Shown in pieces: positions 7,896 through 15,527 of a stretch of DNA of 24,011 nt (position 1 is its first letter; each line of letters opens with the position of its first letter). The notes under the pieces are model-generated. The model saw only the letters and a program-made list of their open reading frames with translations, made no database searches and was not told the DNA's origin. Location of the stretch: assembly GCA_900763175.1 (NCBI GenBank), contig CAAFJI010000109.1:1-24011 (forward strand), read 5' to 3'. Origin of the DNA: Lachnospiraceae bacterium. GTDB taxonomy: Bacteria; Bacillota; Clostridia; Lachnospirales; Lachnospiraceae. Position numbers and translations under genes: made by a program.

Positions 7896-8527
7896 GATAT
7901 CTTACTTTTGCCCTTACAAAGGGAAGACTTGCAGACAAAACTCTTTCCATGCTGGAGAAAATTGGCATTACCTGCGAGGAAATGCGGGATAAGGATTCCC
8001 GGAAGCTGATTTTTGTAAATGAAGATCTGAAAGTGCGTTTTTTCCTTGCAAAAGGGCCTGATGTTCCTACTTATGTAGAATATGGTGCTGCGGATATTGG
8101 AATTGTTGGGAAAGATACCATCCTGGAAGAGGGACGGAAGCTTTATGAAGTGATGGATCTTGGTTTTGGAGCCTGCAGAATGTGCGTTTGCGGCCCGGAA
8201 AGTGCAAGACCTCTCCTTTCCTCCAATCAGCTGATCCGTGTCGCGACCAAATATCCAAACATTGCAAAGGATTATTTCTACAACAAAAAGCACCAGACAG
8301 TGGAAATCATCAAACTAAACGGTTCCATTGAGCTGGCACCGATCGTAGGTCTTTCTGAGGTGATCGTAGATATTGTGGAAACTGGAAGTACACTTCGGGA
8401 AAACGGCCTGAAAGTATTGGAAGAGGTTTGCCCTCTTTCCGCCAGAATGGTTGTAAACCAGGTAAGCATGAAAATGGAAAACGAGCGGATCAGCAAGATG
8501 ATCGAAGATTTGAGAAAAGTACTTTAA
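7892..8527 (+). CDS. hisG: ATP phosphoribosyltransferase catalytic subunit, short form
   Basis: HisG catalyses the first step of histidine synthesis, joining ATP and PRPP to form phosphoribosyl-ATP. At 211 residues it is the short form, without the C-terminal regulatory domain, and so depends on HisZ. Family segments are LTFALTKGRLADKTL at the N-terminus, YGAADIGIVGKDTILEEG, and the PRPP-binding loop in VDIVETGSTLRENGL. It overlaps hisZ by 4 nt, suggesting translational coupling and a fixed subunit ratio. hisD begins 17 nt after its stop. Confidence 0.96.
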   Translation: MRYLTFALTKGRLADKTLSMLEKIGITCEEMRDKDSRKLIFVNEDLKVRFFLAKGPDVPTYVEYGAADIGIVGKDTILEEGRKLYEVMDLGFGACRMCVCGPESARPLLSSNQLIRVATKYPNIAKDYFYNKKHQTVEIIKLNGSIELAPIVGLSEVIVDIVETGSTLRENGLKVLEEVCPLSARMVVNQVSMKMENERISKMIEDLRKVL

Positions 8528-8544
8528 GGGAAGGACCTGAGCAT

Positions 8545-9864
8545 ATGCGTACAGTAAGACTAACAAAGGAATCTACAAAGGATATCCTGGAAAATCTGTT
8601 AAAAAGAAGCCCTAATAACTATGGGAAATTTGAAGATGCAGTGGCAGATATCCTGGAAAATGTAAAAGAAAAGGGAGACGAGGCTCTTTTTTCCTACACA
8701 AAGGAATTTGACAAGGTTGAAGTAACTTCCGATACCATCCGTGTTACAGAAGAGGAAATCAGGGAAGCCTACGAGAAAGTGGACGCTTCTCTTCTGGAGG
8801 TGATCCGTAAGGCACTGGTAAATATCCGCAGCTATCACGAGAAGCAGCGTCAGAACAGCTGGTTCACAAGCACAGAGAGCGGAACCATGTTAGGGCAGAA
8901 GGTAACACCGCTGAATCGTGTTGGTGTTTATGTTCCAGGTGGAAAGGCAGTTTATCCCTCTTCGGTACTGATGAACATTGTTCCGGCGAAGGTTGCAGGC
9001 GTTCCCCACATTGTGATGACGACCCCTCCGGGAAAGGATGGAAAAGTAAATCCTTCCACACTGGTAGCAGCTAAGGAAGCCGGAGCAGACGAGATCTACA
9101 AGGTTGGAGGCGCTCAGGCTATTGGAGCCCTTGCGTACGGAACGAAGAGTATAGCAAAGGTAGATAAGATTGTAGGTCCTGGAAATATTTTCGTTGCCCT
9201 TGCCAAGAAAGCAGTTTACGGTCATGTAAGTATCGACTCCATCGCTGGTCCAAGTGAAATCCTGGTTCTTGCTGATGAGACGGCCAATGCCCACTATGTG
9301 GCAGCCGATCTTCTTTCCCAGGCAGAGCACGATGAGATGGCATCTGCAATCCTGATTACGACCAGCACACAGCTTGCAAGAGATGTGGAGAACGAAATCG
9401 AGGGCTATCTGAAGGTCCTTTCCAGAAGAGAAATTATTGAGAAATCCCTGGAAAACTTCGGCTACATTCTCATCGCAGAGGATATGGATGAAGCCATTGA
9501 TGCAGCCAATGAGATTGCCTCTGAGCATATGGAAATTGTCACAAAGAATGCTTTTGAGGTTATGATGAAGGTGCGCAATGCAGGAGCAATCTTTATTGGG
9601 GAATACAGTTCAGAGCCTCTTGGAGATTATTTTGCCGGACCAAACCATGTGCTTCCTACAAATGGGACAGCCAAATTCTTCTCTGCATTGTCTGTAGACG
9701 ATTTTATCAAGAAATCCAGTATTGTTTACTATTCAAGAGCTGCATTACAGGAAATCTACAAAGACATTGTCCAGTTTGCCACATCTGAGCAGCTGACAGC
9801 ACATGCTAATTCTATTGCTGTTCGTTTTGAGGATGAGGGCAAGAAGGATCAGGAGGAATCATGA
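8545..9864 (+). CDS. hisD: Histidinol dehydrogenase
   Basis: HisD oxidises L-histidinol to L-histidine in two NAD-dependent steps, using zinc. The start at 8545 gives 439 residues, the usual size. An upstream in-frame ATG at 8428 would overlap hisG and add a non-homologous basic tail. Conserved features are NRVGVYVPGGKA, KVDKIVGPGN, DSIAGPSEILVLAD, SQAEHDEMASA (His262) and EIASEHMEI (Glu327, His328). These correspond to the catalytic and metal-binding histidines known from the Escherichia coli enzyme. Its stop overlaps the hisB start as ATGA. Confidence 0.96.
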   Translation: MRTVRLTKESTKDILENLLKRSPNNYGKFEDAVADILENVKEKGDEALFSYTKEFDKVEVTSDTIRVTEEEIREAYEKVDASLLEVIRKALVNIRSYHEKQRQNSWFTSTESGTMLGQKVTPLNRVGVYVPGGKAVYPSSVLMNIVPAKVAGVPHIVMTTPPGKDGKVNPSTLVAAKEAGADEIYKVGGAQAIGALAYGTKSIAKVDKIVGPGNIFVALAKKAVYGHVSIDSIAGPSEILVLADETANAHYVAADLLSQAEHDEMASAILITTSTQLARDVENEIEGYLKVLSRREIIEKSLENFGYILIAEDMDEAIDAANEIASEHMEIVTKNAFEVMMKVRNAGAIFIGEYSSEPLGDYFAGPNHVLPTNGTAKFFSALSVDDFIKKSSIVYYSRAALQEIYKDIVQFATSEQLTAHANSIAVRFEDEGKKDQEES

Positions 9865-10448
9865 CAAGAGAAGCTACCGTTACCCGTGATACAAAGGAAA
9901 CACAGATTTCCCTGACTCTGAACCTGGATGGAACAGGAAAAAGCAGCCTGGATACGGGGGTTGGTTTTTTTGACCATATGCTGGATGGTTTTGCCCGCCA
10001 TGGCTTGTTTGACCTGCAGGCAAAGGTACAGGGAGATCTTCAGGTAGACGACCACCATACGATCGAAGATACCGGTATTGTCCTTGGGACTGCCATTAAG
10101 GAGGCAGTAGGAGATAAGAAAGGAATCCGCCGTTATGGAAGCTGCATTCTTCCTATGGATGAGTGTCTGGTCCTGTGTGCCGTTGACCTTGGAGGACGCC
10201 CTTATTTCTCCTTTGACGGGGAATTTACAAGAGAAAAAATGGGAGATATGTCTACAGAAATGGTTCGGGAATTTTTCTATGCCATTTCTTACACAGCAGC
10301 CATGAACCTTCATATTAAGGTTCTTACCCCTGGAAATAACCACCATATGGCAGAAGCAATGTTCAAAAGCTTCGCCAAGGCACTGGATATGGCAGTTTCT
10401 TATGATTCTCGTATCACAGATGTGCTTTCCACTAAGGGAAGCCTATAA
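9861..10448 (+). CDS. hisB: Imidazoleglycerol-phosphate dehydratase
   Basis: This Mn-dependent dehydratase converts imidazoleglycerol phosphate to imidazoleacetol phosphate. At 195 residues it is the monofunctional form, with no histidinol-phosphatase domain. The two pseudo-symmetric metal-binding halves are visible: TGVGFFDHMLDGFARHG with DDHHTIEDTGI, and later NNHHMAEAMFKSFAKAL. It overlaps hisD by 4 nt. hisI follows 15 nt downstream. Confidence 0.96.
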   Translation: MTREATVTRDTKETQISLTLNLDGTGKSSLDTGVGFFDHMLDGFARHGLFDLQAKVQGDLQVDDHHTIEDTGIVLGTAIKEAVGDKKGIRRYGSCILPMDECLVLCAVDLGGRPYFSFDGEFTREKMGDMSTEMVREFFYAISYTAAMNLHIKVLTPGNNHHMAEAMFKSFAKALDMAVSYDSRITDVLSTKGSL

Positions 10449-10463
10449 AGGAGAGACTGTTTT

Positions 10464-10811
10464 ATGAGCGAAAAAAATCTTCTGACAGGCAAACTTTCCT
10501 GGTCAGACTTTAAGCTGAACAGTGACGGAATGGTTCCGGTAATTGTTCAGGACTACCAGACAGACGAGGTTCTGATGCTTGCCTATATGAATGAGGAAGC
10601 ATATCTTACCACACTGAAGCTTGGCAAAATGACCTACTGGAGCCGCAGTAGAAACGAGCTTTGGACCAAAGGCCTTACGTCCGGCCATGTTCAGTATGTG
10701 AAATCATTGACTATTGATTGCGATAATGATACAATTCTGGCAAAAGTAGAACAGATCGGAGCAGCCTGCCATACGGGAAACCGTACCTGCTTTTTTACCC
10801 CACTGATCTGA
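10464..10811 (+). CDS. hisI: Phosphoribosyl-AMP cyclohydrolase
   Basis: HisI opens the purine ring of phosphoribosyl-AMP, the third pathway step. The 115-residue protein has the usual LMLAYMNEEAYLTTL segment, MTYWSRSRNELWTKG, the acidic metal site SLTIDCDNDTIL, and the zinc-binding CHTGNRTCFF. It is the stand-alone cyclohydrolase, with no fused HisE. An AAGGAG lies before the start (10448-10453). The pathway genes hisE, hisH, hisA, hisF and hisC are absent from this window and must lie elsewhere if the pathway is complete. Confidence 0.95.
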   Translation: MSEKNLLTGKLSWSDFKLNSDGMVPVIVQDYQTDEVLMLAYMNEEAYLTTLKLGKMTYWSRSRNELWTKGLTSGHVQYVKSLTIDCDNDTILAKVEQIGAACHTGNRTCFFTPLI

Positions 10812-10840
10812 AAATTACATACCAGAGGTAAATTTATTAC

Positions 10841-12271
10841 ATGAAAAAACAGATAAAACGCTATATTATCAAAGCCCTGGTCATAGCAGTCCTTTTGATC
10901 GGGGCTTATGGTCTGTGGTGCCATTTTCTTACCGATAACGTGATCTGGAAAAAACTGAAGGTAAATGGAATCGCCCTCCAGGGGCTTACCGTAGAAGAGG
11001 CAAATCGTGCACTTCAAGAGGATTTCCAGAAAAAATATGAATCTGCCACTGTGACAGTTTCTTTTAATAAAAAGGAGTATTCCCTTTCCATTTATCCTGT
11101 TCTTGAGCTTGACAGTGCTTCTGTTGTGGCAGAGGCCTATTCTCTTGGACACGGTTTCTGGTTTGCCCATGGAACGGATCGCATCCAGCTGATGAACAGC
11201 TCTGGAAAAGAAGAACTCAAAGTAATGCCAACTGCAGTCAATGTGGATAAATTAGAGGAAGCTCTGGAAGAATCCGGCCTTTTACAGGCAGGTACAACTG
11301 TGGATACTTCCTGTAGGCTGACAGATAAGGAGCTTATCATTACCAAGGGAAAAACAGGAATCGGTCCGGATGTGGATGAACTGAAAAAAGAAATTCTGAA
11401 TGCTATTTCAGAGGAAAATTACAATGCATCCATAGAATGCCCGGTTATGGAGGTGAAGCCGGATGATTTTGATATGGAAGCCTATTATGAGAAGGTCCAT
11501 ACAGAAGCACAGGATGCCTCTCTGGGAAAAAACAGCGAGATCATTCCGGCAGTTACCGGCATCTCTTTTAATGTAAAAACAGCGGCCAGAAAACTTGCAC
11601 AGGCAAAAGAAGGAGAAGTGATTTCCATTTCTCTTAAGATTACCCAGCCAGAAGTTTCTACAGAAGAGTTGGAAGCTTTGCCCTATTTGAACCTTCTTGG
11701 AACCTATACCACTTATGGAGGCGGAACCAAAAACCGGATCACAAATCTAAAGCTTGCCGTAGAGGCTTGTGATGGGGTGGAACTTCAGCCAGGAGAAATC
11801 TTTTCCTATAATGACGCTCTGGGGCCGAGAACAGAAGAGAGGGGCTATAAGGAAGCGACCGTTATTGTTGGCGGAGAGCACGCCCTTGATATCGGAGGAG
11901 GAATCTGCCAGATTTCCACAACTTTATTTATGGCCTGCTTAAATGCTGATTTGGAAATTGTAGAACGTCATAATCATGCAGCTCGTATCGACTATGTGGA
12001 GGATGGACTTGATGCAGCGGTCGTATGGGGAAATCAGGACTATCGATTTCAGAATAATACCTCTTATCCGATTAAGATCGCAGCAGCTTATGATGAAAAA
12101 GAGGAAGCCGTCACAGTCTCTATCTATGGAACCAAAGAAAACAATAACCAAGTGAGAATCACCACAGAACACACAGATAAAAATGCCTGTTATACCTACC
12201 GCAGTGTGTATGATGAAAATGAGAAACTTCTCCAAAAAGAGGAGGTTGCTTACTCACAATATAAGCAATAA
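10841..12271 (+). CDS. VanW family protein with peptidoglycan-binding-like N-terminal region
   Basis: VanW proteins are extracytoplasmic proteins of unclear biochemical role; the name comes from vancomycin-resistance clusters but does not imply resistance. A single N-terminal membrane anchor spans about residues 9-26. Residues 40-280 are beta-rich, with features of the PG-binding type 4 domain that often precedes VanW. The VanW domain covers about 285-420, with PGEIFSYNDALGPRTEERGY, the hallmark GGGICQISTTLFMA (near residue 350) and ERHNHAARIDYVEDGLDAAV. The ribosome binding site is weak (AGAGGT at 10824-10829). No terminator separates it from hisI, so read-through from the his operon is possible. 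There is no resistance-gene context. Confidence 0.88.
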   Translation: MKKQIKRYIIKALVIAVLLIGAYGLWCHFLTDNVIWKKLKVNGIALQGLTVEEANRALQEDFQKKYESATVTVSFNKKEYSLSIYPVLELDSASVVAEAYSLGHGFWFAHGTDRIQLMNSSGKEELKVMPTAVNVDKLEEALEESGLLQAGTTVDTSCRLTDKELIITKGKTGIGPDVDELKKEILNAISEENYNASIECPVMEVKPDDFDMEAYYEKVHTEAQDASLGKNSEIIPAVTGISFNVKTAARKLAQAKEGEVISISLKITQPEVSTEELEALPYLNLLGTYTTYGGGTKNRITNLKLAVEACDGVELQPGEIFSYNDALGPRTEERGYKEATVIVGGEHALDIGGGICQISTTLFMACLNADLEIVERHNHAARIDYVEDGLDAAVVWGNQDYRFQNNTSYPIKIAAAYDEKEEAVTVSIYGTKENNNQVRITTEHTDKNACYTYRSVYDENEKLLQKEEVAYSQYKQ

Positions 12272-12276
12272 TACTA

Positions 12277-12305
12277 TTGCACTAGATAAAACTGTCTGCT
12301 ATAAT
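12277..12305 (+). promoter_or_regulatory. Sigma-A promoter of the cobalamin-uptake operon
   Basis: TTGCAC at 12277-12282 and TATAAT at 12300-12305 are spaced by 17 bp. The predicted start near 12312 falls just ahead of the riboswitch P1 stem (12320), the arrangement expected for a riboswitch-controlled transcript. It begins 5 nt after the vanW stop. Confidence 0.75.
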
Positions 12306-12319
12306 GAAGTGAATTAAAT

Positions 12320-12499
12320 AATATGTTTTCAGTGCCATGTAATTATTTACGAGGCTAAGAGAGAATCAGGTGGAAATCCTGAGCGATCCGGTCACTGTAA
12401 ACAGGGAGCAGTATTCCGTTATGCCATTGGCATATAATGCTGAGAAGGGGGAATCCTGTGATGATCTGTAAGCCAGGAAACCTGCTGAATAAACATAAT
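12320..12499 (+). ncRNA. Cobalamin riboswitch
   Basis: The 352-base gap between vanW and the next gene is mostly this element. Conserved cobalamin aptamer segments appear in order: AGTGCC (12331), AATCAGGTGGAAATCCTGAG (12364-12383), GGTCACTGTAA and CAGGGAGC, and the B12 box GTAAGCCAGGAAACCTGCT (12468-12486). AATATGTTT (12320-12328) can pair with AAACATAAT (12491-12499) as the closing P1 stem. Together with the terminator at 12566-12596, it should switch the downstream transport operon off when adenosylcobalamin or a related corrinoid is abundant. The exact ligand preference cannot be read from sequence. Confidence 0.93.
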
Positions 12500-12565
12500 G
12501 AAAGCTTCCGAAGAAAGCACTTCATTTGGCAAGACATATTTTCAAATGAATATGTTCGCTTTTGG

Positions 12566-12596
12566 TGCCTGCTTCCAATTCGGAGGCAGGCATTTT
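12566..12596 (+). terminator. Riboswitch-controlled intrinsic terminator
   Basis: TGCCTGCTTCC (12566-12576) pairs with GGAGGCAGGCA (12582-12592), giving an 11-bp stem with one G-U pair, a five-base loop and then TTTT. It lies between the aptamer and the ribosome binding site of the next gene, so it is the likely expression platform. The antiterminator partner was not identified with confidence. Confidence 0.8.
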
Positions 12597-12623
12597 ACAA
12601 TTATTAAGAAAAGAGGAAGAATT

Positions 12624-15503
12624 ATGAAAAGAAATTCCAAACGTTTTCTCGCACTTTTTCTTTCCCTTGCCATGACCATTACCCCTTACACAATGGCCCA
12701 GGCTGAGGATGAAGCTGCGAATGTGACGATTACCGCCGTTCCGGCACAGGAAATGGAGGCGAAAACACAGGAAGATAATACTCAGGAATCAGAAGACGGC
12801 ACCCAGGAAACCCCGGAAGAAGCGGAGGATTCTTTATTGCCAGAAATAACAGCCACACCGGAAGCATCTCCTGTTCCTTCTATAACTGCAGAACCAACCC
12901 CGACCGAGGCGGCTGAGATTGAGAAAGAGGAGATTTCTGATTCTGCTGACGGGAAGACTGAGGATACAGATCTTTCTGATGTAAAGCCAGATGGTTCTGA
13001 CATTGTTATCGACAAGCCAGACGGAAGCGGTGCTCTTGGAATGTTCAAGATTGAAAGCTCTTCTGCCAGGCTGATAGGAGATAAGATCCAGGTTACGATC
13101 GTAACATCTACGGATAAGTACGATGCTCTCTATCTTGGAAGTATTGAGGATGCACAGTCTGATCCGGAAAATGTGTGTCTGGGAACAGGAAACGGCACCG
13201 GATACACCTTTATCCTGGAGGTTCCTGCAAGTACAGATGACCAGACCTTTCAGGTTGCCATCCGCAAAAAAGAGGGCAGCGTATGGTATCAGTATTCCCA
13301 AGGCGGAGAGTTTACCATCACCATCCCTGGCATGAGTGCAGAAAATCCGGTTCCGACAGAGGCTCCAACACCAACCGCTGCTCCGACACCAACTGCTACG
13401 CCAGCTCCAACTCCGGCAGAAGGAACCTGTGAAAACGGAATTTACAATGTGAACGTAACTTCTAGCTCCACCATGTTCCGTGTAGTGAATTGTGTCCTCA
13501 CTTCCAAGAATGGAAAAATGACAGCAGTGCTCACCTTAAGCGGCACCGGATATGACTATCTGTATTCCGGAACCGCTGAAGAAGCAGCAAAAGCTGATCC
13601 GTCCACCTACGTACCTTACGTAGTGGACAGCGAGGGTAAATATACTTATGAGGTTCCGGTAGAATCCCTGGATAAAGGGATTGCGGTTGCTGCTTTCTCT
13701 CACAAAAATCAGATCTGGTATGACCGAATTCTTACTTTCCAGTCCGGCACATTAAATAAGATTGGAGAAGTTCCGGCAGATCCGACACCAGCACCAGGAA
13801 TCTGTGCAAGCGGAATTTATAACGTTACCGTTGATTCCAGCGCTACCATGTTCCGTGTAGTAAACTGTGTCCTTACCTCCAAAAATGGAAAGATGACAGC
13901 AGTACTTACCTTGAGCGGTACCGGATATGATTACCTGTATTGTGGAACAGCAGCAGAGGCTGCTACGGCAGATCCGTCCACTTACGTACCTTACATAGCA
14001 GATGGCGAGGGCAAATATACCTATGAAATTCCGGTAGAATCCCTGGATCAGGGGATTGCGGTTGCTGCCTTCTCCCACAAGAACCAGATTTGGTACGACC
14101 GAATCCTTACTTTCAGATCTGAAACATTGAACAGGATCGGGGATGTACAGGATGATTCCCAGCAGAACCCTTCTGTGACACCGACACCAACTGCCAAACC
14201 AACACAGAAGCCGGACAAGACTCCTACACCAACACCTACTCCAAAGCCAGATAAGAAGCCTGACCAGGAGTCCAAATATGAATCAGACCTGAATGGCGGA
14301 ACATCAGCTGTAAACAGCTCCACCACATTGAAGGATGGCACTTATACACCAGACAGTTTCTCCTTCTCTGGCGGTACCGGAAAGGTAAACATCTCCTGCG
14401 GCAAGATTACTGTAACAAATGGACAGGCTTATGCAACACTGGTGTTCAGCAGTGAATATTACACCTATGTAAAGGCAAATGGAAATACTTATTACAGCAG
14501 CTGCGGTGGCGGAACCTCCACAGTTACCATTCCGGTTGCACTGAACCAGAATAACAGCATCATCGGTATGACTACCAGAATGTCCCAGCCTCATGAGATT
14601 ACATACACGATTTATGTAGCGTTAAAGGCGGCAAATGATCCGAAGAAAACAGATAAAGAGAACCCTGCAGGCGACAACAGCATGATTTCCACAGGAAACA
14701 AAAAGCTGGATGACACTGCACCGGAAATTACAGGTCTGGATTACAAGGATGAAACGAAGCTGGAGCACGCAAAATATTTTAAGCTGTATCATTATGACAA
14801 AGGAATCACTCTTCTGGAAGTGGATATGACTGCTGATACTGCAAGAAAAACGGAAACAGAAGCAGCAGAAGAAGCTACAGATAACCAAACTGAAACTGCA
14901 GAAACAGAAGTTACTGCAGCAACAGGTTCCAGCACTTCCGAAGCCTCCTCTGAAGCTGAAAAATCTGCAAATGAGATTTCCGGAAACGAAAAGCTTTACC
15001 TTGGAAATGTGGTAAAATATTTGATCGTACCAGATGGAGCCGTAATCCCAGCAGGCCTTGACAAGGATGTTATCGTAATCAATCAGCCGGCAGAAAATGC
15101 CTACGTTGGTTCTGAGGTCACAGCAGCTTACCTCGACAGCCTTGGCCTTACCGATAAGATTTCCAGCGTTGGCTTTGGAAAAGAGGATTGCACGGTCGAC
15201 AGCCTTTCTCAAAAAATTGAAGAGGAAGCTGTTACCTTTGCAGGAGCTTACGATGATTTGGATTACAAAGCACTGATCAAAACCCAGTGCGGTGTTGCAT
15301 TCTTACCATCAGAAATTCTTCCTTCCCAGGAATCTGAAGAAGACAGCAAGCTTCAGCTTCTGAAAGATACTGCCGAGAAATTTGTGACCTTGAAGATTCC
15401 GTTCATTGTAGACCGTTCTTCTGATGAAAAAGACGATGCTGCAAAAGAAGAGTGGGCGAAGGCATTTAATGCCATTTTCGGAACAGAGGAAGCTCAGGAC
15501 TGA
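12624..15503 (+). CDS. Secreted multidomain protein: NEAT-like repeats plus half of a substrate-binding protein
   Basis: This 959-residue exported protein is the first gene under the cobalamin riboswitch. It has a type I signal peptide ending near AQA (residue 27) and an acidic Pro/Thr/Glu spacer. Beta-rich domains follow at about residues 135-234, 271-381 and 396-506; the last two are near duplicates sharing MFRVVNCVLTSKNGKMTAVL and IWYDRILTF. After a Thr-Pro-Lys linker, a different beta domain (about 571-668) shows TYTIYVAL near its end, a little like NEAT domains. The C-terminus (about 697-959) is homologous to the N-terminal lobe of the adjacent binding protein: APEI.GL.Y, VTFAGAYDDLDY and IPFIVDRSSDE. 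It has no second lobe, and a low-complexity Thr/Glu/Ala insert. No LPxTG, C-terminal helix or lipobox is seen. AGAGGAAGA precedes the start at 12624. I infer corrinoid capture or hand-over; heme binding is the alternative. Confidence 0.8.
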   Translation: MKRNSKRFLALFLSLAMTITPYTMAQAEDEAANVTITAVPAQEMEAKTQEDNTQESEDGTQETPEEAEDSLLPEITATPEASPVPSITAEPTPTEAAEIEKEEISDSADGKTEDTDLSDVKPDGSDIVIDKPDGSGALGMFKIESSSARLIGDKIQVTIVTSTDKYDALYLGSIEDAQSDPENVCLGTGNGTGYTFILEVPASTDDQTFQVAIRKKEGSVWYQYSQGGEFTITIPGMSAENPVPTEAPTPTAAPTPTATPAPTPAEGTCENGIYNVNVTSSSTMFRVVNCVLTSKNGKMTAVLTLSGTGYDYLYSGTAEEAAKADPSTYVPYVVDSEGKYTYEVPVESLDKGIAVAAFSHKNQIWYDRILTFQSGTLNKIGEVPADPTPAPGICASGIYNVTVDSSATMFRVVNCVLTSKNGKMTAVLTLSGTGYDYLYCGTAAEAATADPSTYVPYIADGEGKYTYEIPVESLDQGIAVAAFSHKNQIWYDRILTFRSETLNRIGDVQDDSQQNPSVTPTPTAKPTQKPDKTPTPTPTPKPDKKPDQESKYESDLNGGTSAVNSSTTLKDGTYTPDSFSFSGGTGKVNISCGKITVTNGQAYATLVFSSEYYTYVKANGNTYYSSCGGGTSTVTIPVALNQNNSIIGMTTRMSQPHEITYTIYVALKAANDPKKTDKENPAGDNSMISTGNKKLDDTAPEITGLDYKDETKLEHAKYFKLYHYDKGITLLEVDMTADTARKTETEAAEEATDNQTETAETEVTAATGSSTSEASSEAEKSANEISGNEKLYLGNVVKYLIVPDGAVIPAGLDKDVIVINQPAENAYVGSEVTAAYLDSLGLTDKISSVGFGKEDCTVDSLSQKIEEEAVTFAGAYDDLDYKALIKTQCGVAFLPSEILPSQESEEDSKLQLLKDTAEKFVTLKIPFIVDRSSDEKDDAAKEEWAKAFNAIFGTEEAQD
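13438..14142 (+). repeat. Tandem in-frame domain duplication, about 374-bp period
   Basis: Two domains, starting at GIYNVNV (13438) and GIYNVTV (13812), are highly similar in protein over about 110 residues. At DNA level they differ mainly at third codon positions. This pattern indicates an old duplication kept by selection on the protein. One visible amino-acid difference is YLYSGT in the first against YLYCGT in the second. Confidence 0.85.
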
Positions 15504-15527
15504 TTGATAACAGGAGAGTAGAATAAT

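Noticed and set aside
8428..8544. Upstream extension of hisD overlapping hisG
   Set aside because: It adds 39 basic residues not expected for HisD; the start at 8545 gives the normal length and places His262 at the known position.
10841..12271. VanW family gene as a sign of vancomycin resistance
   Set aside because: There are no vanA/B ligase, vanH, vanX, vanY or two-component genes nearby; VanW domain proteins are common in susceptible Clostridia.
12498..12623. In-frame ATG upstream of the large secreted protein, running through the riboswitch terminator
   Set aside because: There is no ribosome binding site, it would remove the N-terminal signal peptide, and it overlaps regulatory RNA. 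The ATG at 12624 has AGAGGAAGA and a normal signal peptide.
13438..14142. Regular repeats considered as a CRISPR array or assembly artefact
   Set aside because: The period is about 374 bp, in frame and within a coding region, and the copies differ mostly at silent sites, so it is a domain duplication.
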